Source: JBFLVN01 sp040758475 (lineage in GTDB: Bacteria; JAGRBM01). From it: a stretch of 17,996 nt of DNA. Both the position numbers and the translations under genes were made by a program. Below, one piece after another: positions 6,996-14,613 of this stretch (positions are counted from its first letter, which is position 1; each line of letters opens with the position of its first letter). The DNA lies in contig JBFLVN010000041.1 in the NCBI GenBank assembly GCA_040758475.1, positions 1-17,996 on the forward strand. Direction: 5' to 3'. A model generated the notes under the pieces. That model was given only the letters and a program-made list of their open reading frames with translations, searched no databases and was not told the origin of the DNA.

Positions 6996-7490
6996 TCAGT
7001 TCGACGGATTTTCGGGTTTGGGGGTAAGGCTCTTCCTCAAGGAAGAGACCACGCCCCGGAGCTGGGCGATCCGGCCGGAGACGAGCTTTTCGTCCAGGAA
7101 TCTGGCGGCTTCCTGGAGAAAACCCAGGACTTCCGGCGACCCCGCCCAGTGCTCCTTGATGATTTCGGAGTGTTCCTTTTGAAGGAGGCCCGAAAGGGCC
7201 CACACGACGACGGCGAAGTCATCCAGGAGGCCAGCCGGTCCGAAGATGATTTCCGGAAGAAGTTCGATGGGGGAGAGGAGGTAAGCGGCGGCAAAGCCCA
7301 GGCGGAGCTTGTTGCCCAGGGGAACTCGGCTATCCGCGATCAAGCGCGTCAGCAGATGGAGGAGATCGGGGACGGCCATTCCGATTCCAACCCCCCGTTC
7401 CGATAGGCCTTTTTCCCGGGCCCAGTTTTTGATCCGTTCCCGGAAGGCTTGATAGACGTCGCCGGGTTCGGGTGGATTTGCCTCGTCCAT
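6996..7490 (-). CDS. DUF1232 (YkvA-like) membrane protein
   Basis: A 164-residue protein containing the DUF1232 core at about residues 58-100. The pattern GNKLRLGFAAAYLLSPIELL followed by PAGLLDDFAVVVWAL matches the family signature, which has an SPIDLIPD-like motif and a later LDD. This core probably forms two short hydrophobic segments; the flanks are polar. The family has no settled biochemical function. The gene precedes ccr on the same strand with a 150-base gap and is divergent from the acyl-CoA synthetase gene, so it may be independent of both. Its stop codon lies in a small inverted repeat (CTGACG/CGTCAG, 6984-6999) that lacks a U-run. The ATG at 7490 has no strong ribosome site; no better start is visible. 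Domain call is firm, role unknown. Confidence 0.87.
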   Translation of the reverse strand: MDEANPPEPGDVYQAFRERIKNWAREKGLSERGVGIGMAVPDLLHLLTRLIADSRVPLGNKLRLGFAAAYLLSPIELLPEIIFGPAGLLDDFAVVVWALSGLLQKEHSEIIKEHWAGSPEVLGFLQEAARFLDEKLVSGRIAQLRGVVSSLRKSLTPKPENPSN

Positions 7491-7643
7491 GGCCGGGGTA
7501 CTCTACGGAACCTCCGGTTGGGAAAGCAACGAATCGCGTCTTTGGGCCGGGTGGGGCACCCCCTGGACGGAGGCCCCCAGCTGGGACAGTCTTTCCCCAT
7601 TCACATCCTTAACTGGCCGCAATGACTCTGGAAGGGGGACTCC

Positions 7644-9464
7644 ATGGCCGCCAAGATTTCGGGGCAGACTGTCAGCGAACGGTTTCTCAACCGGACGCGG
7701 GCGATGCCGGACCTCCCGGCCTATTACCACCACGACGGCAAGGGCTGGAAAAAAGCCGGATGGGGGGAACTGGGTATCCTGGCGGCGCGCCTCGGCGTGG
7801 GGCTCCACGATCTGGGCCACGGCCGGGGGGAGAAATGCGCGATCCTGGCCGACACGCGGCCCGAATGGACTGTTTGTGATTACGGAATTCTCGGTGCGGG
7901 CGGCGTCTCCGTCGGCGTCTATCCGACTCTTACCATCGAGCAGACCGAATACGTCATCGACCATTCGGATTCGACCACTCTCATCGTTCAGGACCAGGCG
8001 CAGCTCGAAAAAATTCTCCGGATCAAGAGCAAACTCCCCAAGGTCAAGCGGATCATCGTTTGGGAGAAAGTCGACCGCCACCAGGACGACCGGATCGTTC
8101 AATACGAAGATGTTTTAAAGCGCGGCGAAAAGCTCCTGGAAAAAGACCGGGAATCCTTCGCGCGCCTTTGCGGACAAGCCAAGCCGGGGGACCTGGCCAT
8201 CATCATCTATACGTCCGGCACGACGGGGCCGCCCAAGGGGGCCATGATGAGCCACGGGAACATCTGCTTCATGCTGGATGCCATGAACGAAATCCTTCCG
8301 ATCGTTCCGGAAGACCAGACGATCGCTTTTCTTCCCATGGCCCACGTGGCCGAGCACGTGGTGGGGCAGTTCGGAAGGCTTCAAACCGGGATGAGCGCGT
8401 ACTACGCCCGGAGCCTCCAGACCGTCGTGGACGATCTGGCCGTCGCCCGGCCCACGGTCTTCGGCTCCGTACCGCGAATTTTTGAGAAGGTTTATTCCAA
8501 GGTCCAAAGCGGCCTTGAGCAGGCTCCTCCTGGCAAGCGCCGCATGGCGGAGTGGGCGATTGGTACCGCCCTCGAATATTCCCGCCTTCAACGGGAGGGG
8601 CGGGCGCCGGGGATGTGGCTTTCGCTCAAGCGCGCCGTGGCTGACCGGCTGGTTCTCAAGAAGTTAAGGGGGATTTTCGGAGGGCAGGTTCGTTTCTTTA
8701 TTTCCGGGGCCGCTCCCATCGCCTACGAAATCCTCGAGTTTTTCGATGCTGCCGGGATGACGACCTACGAAGTCTATGGAATGACCGAATCGACGGCCCT
8801 TATTACGGCGAACCGGCCGGGGGCGCAGAAGCTGGGTACGGTGGGGAAAGCCATCCCCCACGTAGAGGTTAAAATCGCCGACGACGGCGAAATCCTGGCC
8901 CGCGGAGCTAACGTCTTCCTCGGCTATTTCAAGAACGAGGAAGCGACGCGGGAAACGATTGACGCCCAGGGATGGCTCCACACGGGCGATATCGGGGAGA
9001 TGGATGAGGAAGGATTCCTTCGGATCACGGACCGGAAGAAGAACCTCATCATTACGGCGGGCGGGAAAAACATCGCCCCGGCCAACATCGAAGGGCTTCT
9101 AAAGCAGGACCCGCTCATCAGTCAGGTCCTCGTTCACGGCGACAAGCGGAAATTCCTTTCGGCCCTTTTCACTCTCGAACCGGAGGAAGCCGGAAAATTC
9201 GCCCAACAGAACGGCCTCAAGCCCGATGATCGCAGGGCGCTCGCCAAGCATCCGGCGCTGTTGGAGCGTATTCGCAAACATGTAGAGGCTTGCAACGAGC
9301 AACTCGCCCGCTACGAGACCGTCAAGAAATGGGAAATCCTGACGGAGGATTTCACAGTTGACAACGAAATGCTCACCCCGACGCTCAAGGTCCGACGCAA
9401 GCAGGTGGAACAGAGGTACAACGATCTTTTGGAAAGCTTCTACGCGGGGGTGGGAGGCGATTGA
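7644..9464 (+). CDS. fadD: Long-chain fatty acid-CoA ligase (AMP-forming)
   Basis: A 606-residue ANL-superfamily acyl-CoA synthetase of the long-chain (FadD15/ACSL-like) type, which activates fatty acids with ATP and CoA through an acyl-adenylate. Landmarks in order are the ATP-binding P-loop YTSGTTGPPKGA (189-200), YEVYGMTES (375-383), HTGD with the ribose-binding Asp449, TDRKKNLIITAGGKNIAP (462-479, hinge), and the C-terminal TPTLKVRR in which Lys582 sits at the adenylation lysine position. No membrane segment or lipid-attachment signal is evident. GGAAGGGGGA precedes the ATG at 7644. It is divergent from the DUF1232 gene and convergent with tetR, so it is probably monocistronic. Its acyl-CoA product would yield acetyl-CoA by beta-oxidation, the input of the pathway encoded at 525-6845; that link is inferred. 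Exact chain-length preference cannot be read from sequence. Confidence 0.94.
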   Translation: MAAKISGQTVSERFLNRTRAMPDLPAYYHHDGKGWKKAGWGELGILAARLGVGLHDLGHGRGEKCAILADTRPEWTVCDYGILGAGGVSVGVYPTLTIEQTEYVIDHSDSTTLIVQDQAQLEKILRIKSKLPKVKRIIVWEKVDRHQDDRIVQYEDVLKRGEKLLEKDRESFARLCGQAKPGDLAIIIYTSGTTGPPKGAMMSHGNICFMLDAMNEILPIVPEDQTIAFLPMAHVAEHVVGQFGRLQTGMSAYYARSLQTVVDDLAVARPTVFGSVPRIFEKVYSKVQSGLEQAPPGKRRMAEWAIGTALEYSRLQREGRAPGMWLSLKRAVADRLVLKKLRGIFGGQVRFFISGAAPIAYEILEFFDAAGMTTYEVYGMTESTALITANRPGAQKLGTVGKAIPHVEVKIADDGEILARGANVFLGYFKNEEATRETIDAQGWLHTGDIGEMDEEGFLRITDRKKNLIITAGGKNIAPANIEGLLKQDPLISQVLVHGDKRKFLSALFTLEPEEAGKFAQQNGLKPDDRRALAKHPALLERIRKHVEACNEQLARYETVKKWEILTEDFTVDNEMLTPTLKVRRKQVEQRYNDLLESFYAGVGGD

Positions 9465-9480
9465 CGGCTTGAGCCTGCGA

Positions 9481-10197
9481 TCAAGCGGCCGCTTGTTTTG
9501 CGGCCCTGGCTCTGCCTTTCTTGTCCGAGGGTGCGAGTTTTTTTTCCGGAACCACTAGGGCTGGTGCGAATGAAGCGGGAAACAGGGATTTGGCGAGGGA
9601 AAGGACGCACTCCCGCATGAGGGCGAGTTGTCCCTCTACGTTCGTCCCCTTGGGATCGGCCCCGTAAGCGATGAATGTGCCATCCATAAAGGAAAGCACG
9701 GTGTCCGCCAATTTGGTGCAACCGATCCGTGTTTCATCGGGATTCGTCCCTCGCAGAAATTTTCCGAACGTGGCGGTCAGCGAGAATCTTCCATAATCCC
9801 TCATGTATTTGATAAATTCGGCCTGGGGCTGGTTCGCCTCGCGCCTTTCCATCCCAAGTCTTAGGAGTACACGAGGGATAACGGGGTCGTTCCGGATGCT
9901 CCGGGCGATGAGGGCCGAAATCGCGAGGAGTACTTCTTCGATCGTTTTCCCGTGCAAGGCGGCTTGAAATTCGGCCCCCCACTGGAGGCCTGCCCGTTCG
10001 ACGACGGCGAGGAGCAGGCCCTCTTTGTTCCCGTAATGCCAGTAGATTGTCGGCGGTACGACGTTCGCCTCTTTGCAGAGGACTTCGATCGTCGTGGCCG
10101 TGTAGCCCCGCTCCGCCATGATCCGGGAAGCCGTCTCGAGGAGGTGCTCTTTCATGTGGGCCGCTGCGGCGGTTTTGCGCTGGGTTTTGGCAGGCAC
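9481..10197 (-). CDS. TetR-family transcriptional regulator
   Basis: A 238-residue one-component regulator. The N-terminal TetR DNA-binding domain is clear: MKEHLLETASRIMAERGY, then the helix-turn-helix around TTIEVLCKEANVVPPTIYWH and YGNKEGLL (about residues 15-62). The C-terminal ligand-binding part is divergent, so the effector is unknown; an acyl-CoA would suit the neighbours but is a guess. I chose the GTG at 10197 because GAAAGGG lies just upstream and because the likely promoter (10221-10249) would start transcription near 10214. That excludes the longer GTG start at 10236. ATG 10155 is in frame but lacks a ribosome site. The last residues (ARAAKQAAA) are a low-complexity basic/alanine tail. 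It is convergent with the acyl-CoA synthetase gene and divergent from the secreted-protein gene. Confidence 0.9.
   Translation of the reverse strand: MPAKTQRKTAAAAHMKEHLLETASRIMAERGYTATTIEVLCKEANVVPPTIYWHYGNKEGLLLAVVERAGLQWGAEFQAALHGKTIEEVLLAISALIARSIRNDPVIPRVLLRLGMERREANQPQAEFIKYMRDYGRFSLTATFGKFLRGTNPDETRIGCTKLADTVLSFMDGTFIAYGADPKGTNVEGQLALMRECVLSLAKSLFPASFAPALVVPEKKLAPSDKKGRARAAKQAAA
9482..9499 (+). terminator. Possible weak terminator of the acyl-CoA synthetase gene
   Basis: CAAGCGGCCGCTTG (9482-9495) is a 14-bp perfect palindrome followed directly by TTTT. As RNA it can fold to a 5-bp stem with a GGCC loop, 17 bases after the fadD stop. It lies within the last codons of the convergent tetR gene. 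An alternative stem, GCTTGA (9467-9472) with TCAAGC (9481-9486), would compete. The stem is short and the U-run has only four bases, so this is tentative. Confidence 0.3.
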
Positions 10198-10220
10198 GGG
10201 AAAGCCCTTTCGTGTAACCT

Positions 10221-10249
10221 TTATTACATTGAGCACTGCTCAATGACAA
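10221..10249 (-). promoter_or_regulatory. Probable tetR promoter with built-in palindromic operator
   Basis: On the minus strand TTGTCA (10249-10244, five of six bases of the -35 consensus) is followed after exactly 17 bases by TAATAA (10226-10221, a weaker -10). The spacer and its edge hold a 19-bp perfect palindrome, CATTGAGCACTGCTCAATG (10227-10245), with two 9-bp arms around a central base. Such palindromes between -35 and -10 are typical TetR-family operators, so bound repressor would block its own transcription. The same site could also control the divergent gene starting at 10406. The palindrome is seen; the protein that binds it is inferred from adjacency. Confidence 0.75.
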
Positions 10250-10297
10250 TTTTCAGCCGTAAGTCATCGAAACCAAAGGTTATTTCTCCACGCCTGT

Positions 10298-10335
10298 CAG
10301 GGGCGGGATGCACCCAGATTCCGCATCCTGCCCTG
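10298..10335 (+). other. Stem-loop in the leader of the secreted-protein gene
   Basis: Bases 10301-10311 (GGGCGGGATGC) pair with 10323-10333 (GCATCCTGCCC) in 11 consecutive pairs, one of them G-U, around an 11-base loop. Two more pairs can form beyond a bulge. It lies about 70 bases before the ATG at 10406 and is not followed by a U-run. It could be a 5' untranslated-region structure of the plus-strand unit. No known riboswitch class is recognisable. Confidence 0.45.
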
Positions 10336-10405
10336 TCTCGCGGTTGGCGGTTTGAATTTGTGGCACTAGGCTTCGCTGCTTCCTCAAAGAAGGAACCAAC
10401 TCACC

Positions 10406-11716
10406 ATGCTTCCCAGCGCACGCGTGGTTTTAATGCTTCTGGTGGCGGTTATTGTTTTTGCGGCACCAAGCCAGGCGGCTGGAGAGGGGACTTCCCCTTT
10501 TCCGACCCGGCCCATCGATGTGGTCGTATTGCAAGGAGTGAACCTGCCATCTTTTAAAAATCGCCCCGTTGCCGGTTTTCGCCTCTATGCAACCAGGGGC
10601 CAAGAACTCACGCCGATCCCTTTCCAGATCGACGAACGGGATGAAGACGGGCTTTACGTCCTTCATGCCGGAAAGATGAAGGGAGAGGATGAAGACAGGG
10701 GGCTTTGGGACGAAAACGACGAACTTTGTTTTCTCGCCAGCGACACCGGGCCGAAATTTTCGGGTTCACTTTCCATGCCGGGTGCCATTCTCGCGCGGGA
10801 ATTGGAAATCCGCGATCCGCTCGATGGAAGCCGGGGTTACGCCTACCTGTTCGCCTTCGCCGCGCAGACGCCCCCCCGCAGCTCTGTGGATTACGTCCGT
10901 TACGATCCGGCCACGGACATCACCCAGACGAAGATTTTCACGATGGGGTTCGATCCTGAGTACCGCTTCGCCATCGACCGGATCGGAAAGGCGGAGTACA
11001 GGGAAGCGGACAATCCCGTCGATATCCTCAAGATCCGCATGGACGCGACCGTGCTGGGTATCCGGCTTCGCCGGACCCAGGAGGATTTCAACAGCAAGCT
11101 GGGCGGCTGGATCGACGGGCCCATCCGGGTCATCAAGTACACGGGGATGAACGTCAAGGTCGTCGCCTTCATCCGGTCGCCGCGGATATGGAACTACACG
11201 TTCTTCTATCCCTATTCCTTTTCATACGACATGGGTCTTAAAACGCCCGTCGAAATTCGGACGATCACCAAGAAATTCAACCTCTACGCCGGCATGGATT
11301 TCAAAGGGCTCAAAGGCGGGCAGATTTACTCGAGTGGTTTCCCCAAGCCTTACGTAGTCTCCGGACAGCCTGCGTCTTCCGAGCTACAGGCTATCAACGC
11401 CAACAACGATTCGAACGACTTTTTCGCCGTTTACTGGGATGGCCTTTATTGGCTCTCCCGCATCCTAATTCCCGCGGAAGTCCCTTTGCGGCCCAATCTG
11501 ATGGTCGTCGATGACGCTGGGGCCGCCGATCCTCCCGAGAAGCATCCCGGCCAGATTCCGGGGCTCTACTTCGACCTGACGAACTGGGAGAACGTGGCGT
11601 CGAAGAATTTCACCATTCGCAGTTTCGTTATCGTGACCGACGCCTTCGTTCCCGGCGGAGAGAAGGACTTTTTCCTCCGGCAGGACCGCCCCCTGGAACT
11701 CGCCAATCCGGGATAA
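10406..11716 (+). CDS. Secreted protein of unknown function
   Basis: A 436-residue protein I do not recognise. The first ~24 residues are a clear Sec signal peptide: Arg6, a hydrophobic core VVLMLLVAVIVFAA, and the cleavage-like end PSQA before AGEG. No lipobox is present, so the mature protein is periplasmic or exported rather than a lipoprotein. The rest has no further membrane segment and is rich in aromatic and charged residues. Runs such as PIPFQIDERDEDG, LWDENDELCFLASDTG and DPLDGSRGYAYLFAF suggest a beta-rich fold, perhaps carbohydrate- or surface-related, but I assign no function. AAGGA lies 11 bases before the ATG at 10406. It is first of five closely spaced plus-strand genes and is divergent from tetR, whose likely operator is about 160 bases upstream. 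It is a convincing gene because of its signal peptide, ribosome site and neighbours. Confidence 0.85.
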   Translation: MLPSARVVLMLLVAVIVFAAPSQAAGEGTSPFPTRPIDVVVLQGVNLPSFKNRPVAGFRLYATRGQELTPIPFQIDERDEDGLYVLHAGKMKGEDEDRGLWDENDELCFLASDTGPKFSGSLSMPGAILARELEIRDPLDGSRGYAYLFAFAAQTPPRSSVDYVRYDPATDITQTKIFTMGFDPEYRFAIDRIGKAEYREADNPVDILKIRMDATVLGIRLRRTQEDFNSKLGGWIDGPIRVIKYTGMNVKVVAFIRSPRIWNYTFFYPYSFSYDMGLKTPVEIRTITKKFNLYAGMDFKGLKGGQIYSSGFPKPYVVSGQPASSELQAINANNDSNDFFAVYWDGLYWLSRILIPAEVPLRPNLMVVDDAGAADPPEKHPGQIPGLYFDLTNWENVASKNFTIRSFVIVTDAFVPGGEKDFFLRQDRPLELANPG

Positions 11717-11748
11717 GGCAGTGGCGATTTTCTGCCCGTGTTGGGGTA

Positions 11749-11776
11749 AAACGCCCGCGCGGGATTGGAGGCGTTT
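11749..11776 (+). promoter_or_regulatory. Inverted repeat that could mask the ribosome site of the next gene
   Basis: AAACGCC (11749-11755) is the exact complement of GGCGTTT (11770-11776) across a 14-base loop. The ribosome site GGAGG (11767-11771) of the gene starting at 11780 lies partly in the second arm and partly in the loop. A folded leader could therefore lower translation. The repeat is only 7 bp and may be chance. Confidence 0.3.
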
Positions 11777-11779
11777 AAA

Positions 11780-12580
11780 ATGCCCTCGGCCAAGACGGGA
11801 GACGGCGGCTCGATTGCCTACGCCAAGCTGGGCGAAGGGCCAATCCCCGTTCTTTTTCTCCATGGATGGTTGGTCTCGGGAACGTTCTGGCAGCTGGTGG
11901 CAGAAGCGCTTCCGCCGGATCGCTGCACGTCGTTTCTCCCCGATTTGCGAGGGACGGGTTTCTCGTTCCAGCCCGAGACGGGATACACGCTCGATCGTTT
12001 TGCCGAAGACATGATCGGCCTTCTTTCGGAGGAAAAGACCTTCACTGGGAAGTGGATCGTGGTCGGGCACGGTTTTGGCGCCCTCGTGGCCCAGCGCCTT
12101 GCTACGATCTATGCCCGCCGGATTGGCGGGCTCGTACTTTTCTCGCCGTTTCCAATGGCGGGTCTCAAGCCCGCGGGGGAATGGGGGGAGCTTCTCGGGG
12201 AGGTGGCCTGCGGCCAGTCCCAGGCCGGAACGGTCTTTCCCCGTCTTTTCGCGAAGCCCCCTTCCCAGGAGGAACTCGACATTCTTTTGGAAGACGCCGA
12301 ATCGGCTTCGCCCCTATCCCGCAAGGCCGTCTGGGATATTTCCATGGCTGGAGGCGATGGAACCAAGCTGGCGAAAGTCAGGGCCCCAACGCTCGTTGTC
12401 GCATCCGGAAAAGACGCCCTCGTTTCGCCGGACACGGCCCGCATGGAAGTCGCCGGTAAAATCAGTGGGACCCGGTTTGAGATTTGGGATGATCTCGGCC
12501 ATTTCGCCCCTCTGGAGGCCCCAGGCCGGGTTTCCGAACGAATCCATACTTTCATAAGTGGGCTAGCTGCCGCCGGTTGA
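11780..12580 (+). CDS. Alpha/beta-hydrolase-fold protein lacking the nucleophile serine
   Basis: A 266-residue protein with the typical single-domain alpha/beta-hydrolase layout: VLFLHGW oxyanion-loop region (24-30), LPDLRGTGFS after strand 4, the nucleophile elbow, ASGKDALVSP with Asp212, and LGHFAPLEAP with His241. The elbow reads VVGHGFGA instead of GHSxG, so residue 98 is Gly where Ser, Cys or Asp is required. Acid and base are kept while the nucleophile is gone. It may be a non-catalytic binding or scaffold protein, or use a cofactor-free mechanism like some relatives. The ATG at 11780 follows GGAGG at eight bases; a TTG at 11765 overlaps that ribosome site and is unlikely. It sits between the secreted protein and YihY genes with gaps of 63 and 46 bases. 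Fold is certain, activity unknown. Confidence 0.9.
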   Translation: MPSAKTGDGGSIAYAKLGEGPIPVLFLHGWLVSGTFWQLVAEALPPDRCTSFLPDLRGTGFSFQPETGYTLDRFAEDMIGLLSEEKTFTGKWIVVGHGFGALVAQRLATIYARRIGGLVLFSPFPMAGLKPAGEWGELLGEVACGQSQAGTVFPRLFAKPPSQEELDILLEDAESASPLSRKAVWDISMAGGDGTKLAKVRAPTLVVASGKDALVSPDTARMEVAGKISGTRFEIWDDLGHFAPLEAPGRVSERIHTFISGLAAAG

Positions 12581-12626
12581 TCGCAGGCTGCCCAACCTCC
12601 TGAGAAAGGGCTAGGCTTGGGGGATT

Positions 12627-13514
12627 GTGAAGGCCTATCGGGAGATCGAACGGCGGTTTCAGCCCCTGGGGAGGGCCGCCTATTGGCGTTCTCTGTGGAG
12701 AGCGCTGGCCGACCAGGACATCTGGGGATCGGCGGCTCAGCTGTCATTTTACCTTTGCTTCGCTTTGTTTCCCGCCCTTCTCGCGCTCCTCCTCTTCCTC
12801 GGATACTTCGAATTGCATGCCATTGAGGCGGCCATTACCCGCCTCCTGGCGGCGTCCCTTCCCAAAGAAACGATCCCGCTCGTCATCGACAACGTTCGCG
12901 AACTGGCAAGCCAGCCCCGGGGGGCCGTGGCCAGTATCTCCATTGTCGCTTCTTTCGCCATCTTGATCCGGGCCATCGCGGTGATCGGGCGGCTTCTGGA
13001 CCGGGCATCGGGGGAGCGGGATTCAAGATCCATCTTGCAGCGGCTTTTTCACCATTCCCTGGCGGTCCTGCTAGTAGGGATGATCGCGATCGTTTGCGGG
13101 GCCGTGGTGGCGATCGCTCGCGTTCAATTCAATCGCCATGCGCCAGAGCTTTTATCCTGGTGGTCCATCACCCGGCACGGGATCGTGCTGATCCTTTATG
13201 CAGTCGCTCTGTCGGTGGCTTACGCCCTGGCGCCCGGCGGTGCCCGGGGCTGGCACTGGATATCGCCCGGGCCCCTTTTGGCGGCCATCGCCTGGGGCAT
13301 ATCGGGGGCGCTTCTCCGCCTCGCCGCCAGCGGGCTCCTGGACTATCACGTCCTCTACGGTTCTGTCGCCGCCATGATTCTCCTCCTCGTGTGGATTTAC
13401 CTGACGAGTCTTTCCATCCTCGTCGGGGCGGAAATCGAAACCCGGATAGCGGCTGCCGTGTCGGTGACGGCGGAAGGATCTCCCGGGGCCGCTATCGCCG
13501 CTATAGGCTCCTAG
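12627..13514 (+). CDS. YihY/BrkB-family inner membrane protein
   Basis: A 295-residue integral membrane protein of the YihY/virulence factor BrkB family. About six membrane segments can be placed near residues 38-60, 100-122, 143-165, 185-203, 213-233 and 243-268. The N-terminal WGSAAQLSFYLCFALFPALL and the C-terminal part (YGSVAAMILLLVWIYL, then ILVGAEIE) are family hallmarks. The function of the family is not settled: members were once called ribonuclease BN in error, and some have been linked to serum resistance or ion-coupled transport. It starts with GTG at 12627 behind a GGGGG stretch; no in-frame ATG lies nearby. It follows the hydrolase-like gene by 46 bases and precedes the BtrH-like gene by 68, all plus strand. 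Confidence 0.9.
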   Translation: MKAYREIERRFQPLGRAAYWRSLWRALADQDIWGSAAQLSFYLCFALFPALLALLLFLGYFELHAIEAAITRLLAASLPKETIPLVIDNVRELASQPRGAVASISIVASFAILIRAIAVIGRLLDRASGERDSRSILQRLFHHSLAVLLVGMIAIVCGAVVAIARVQFNRHAPELLSWWSITRHGIVLILYAVALSVAYALAPGGARGWHWISPGPLLAAIAWGISGALLRLAASGLLDYHVLYGSVAAMILLLVWIYLTSLSILVGAEIETRIAAAVSVTAEGSPGAAIAAIGS

Positions 13515-13582
13515 GACGTTCCCACGGAATTGGGATATAGAGGGAACCGGTTTCGCATGGAGCGGAACAGGGTGCCGTCGTT

Positions 13583-14572
13583 ATGCATTACGAACTTTCC
13601 GGGTACGTTCATTCGGAAGGGCGCCACTGCGGCTCGGGGTCGCTCGTCAATCTCCTCCAATATGCTGGCAAACCCCTCTCCGAGCCCATGGTGATCGGTC
13701 TTGGAGCGGCTTTGGGTTTTGGTTATTTCTCCGCCACCGGATTTTCCCCGAGCCGCGGGTTTTTCACCCGGTCCTCCGACCTGGAGACGGAATTCTGCGA
13801 GCGCATCGGAATCCGCTGCACGAAACACCGGGAGGAAGAGCCAGCGCGGGCCTGGGAAGCCGTCCGGGCGGAAGTGCTGGCGAAGCGGCCGGTGATGCTC
13901 AATTCGGACATCCAGCTTCTCAAGTATTTCGGTTCCAAGACCCATTTTAACGGGCACAAGACTCTCCTCGTCGGATTCGACGACGAAGAGAAAGTCGCCT
14001 TGATTTCGGATACGGAATTCCCCTCCATTCAGAAGGAACCCCTCGAAACGCTCGCCGAGGCCAGAGCTTCCCGGTTTCCGCCTGCCGTGGAAGGCGGAAG
14101 CCCGTGGTTCACTTTCGAGTTTCCCAAGGAATTGAGATCGCTTCCCCAGGCGATTCGGGAAGCCATTCGCAAGCAGGCCGAACGCCTCCTTTCGATGGAA
14201 GTGCCCTTCGGTCCCAAGGGGATGCACAAGGCGGCGGAAGAATTCCCGGGCTGGAGCCGGGTGGAAGACGCCCCGTGGTGCGCTCGCTTTGCGTACCAGA
14301 TCATCGAGCGGCGGGGAACGGGCGGCGGCGCTTTTAGGAAAATGTACGCAGAATTCCTGGGCGAAGCGCGTTCCATTGTCCCAGAGATCGCTCGGGCAGG
14401 GCTCTTTGAGGAAATGGCGGCCATCGCCAGCCGGTGGACGGAGCTCGCCGAAGAACTAAAACGTCTTAGCGAATTGAAGGGTTCGCTGGATTTCGTGCGC
14501 TCTTCCGGACTGATGGCGGACCTCGCGAAACGGGAGCAGCGTTATTGTGAACTCGCCCTGAATGCCGTGTAG
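13583..14572 (+). CDS. BtrH-like protein (butirosin biosynthesis protein H N-terminal fold, DUF4872-like C-terminus)
   Basis: A 329-residue protein whose first ~150 residues match the BtrH_N fold, a papain-like cysteine domain. Cys16 lies in EGRHCGSGSLVNLLQYAG, His125 in FNGHKTLLVGFDDE, and Asp143 in LISDTEF, forming a plausible Cys-His-Asp triad. The C-terminal half is helical and looks like the DUF4872 region that often accompanies this domain. In butirosin synthesis BtrH transfers an acyl chain from a carrier protein to an aminoglycoside amine. Most family members are uncharacterised, and no carrier protein or aminoglycoside gene lies nearby, so the substrate here is unknown. It could be an acyltransferase, amidase or peptidase. 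The ATG at 13583 has a modest AGGG 12 bases upstream. It is followed after 41 bases by an alpha/beta hydrolase gene. Confidence 0.85.
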   Translation: MHYELSGYVHSEGRHCGSGSLVNLLQYAGKPLSEPMVIGLGAALGFGYFSATGFSPSRGFFTRSSDLETEFCERIGIRCTKHREEEPARAWEAVRAEVLAKRPVMLNSDIQLLKYFGSKTHFNGHKTLLVGFDDEEKVALISDTEFPSIQKEPLETLAEARASRFPPAVEGGSPWFTFEFPKELRSLPQAIREAIRKQAERLLSMEVPFGPKGMHKAAEEFPGWSRVEDAPWCARFAYQIIERRGTGGGAFRKMYAEFLGEARSIVPEIARAGLFEEMAAIASRWTELAEELKRLSELKGSLDFVRSSGLMADLAKREQRYCELALNAV

Positions 14573-14613
14573 TCTTCCGGGGCGGCGTTTTGGGGCCGTG
14601 CTGGGAGTGCGTC

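Noticed and set aside
6984..6999. CTGACG/CGTCAG hairpin at the DUF1232 stop as a terminator
   Set aside because: Only six pairs and no U-run; too weak to claim.
10198..10236. Longer TetR protein starting at GTG 10236
   Set aside because: That codon is in the centre of the palindromic operator and upstream of the expected transcription start; GTG 10197 has a ribosome site.
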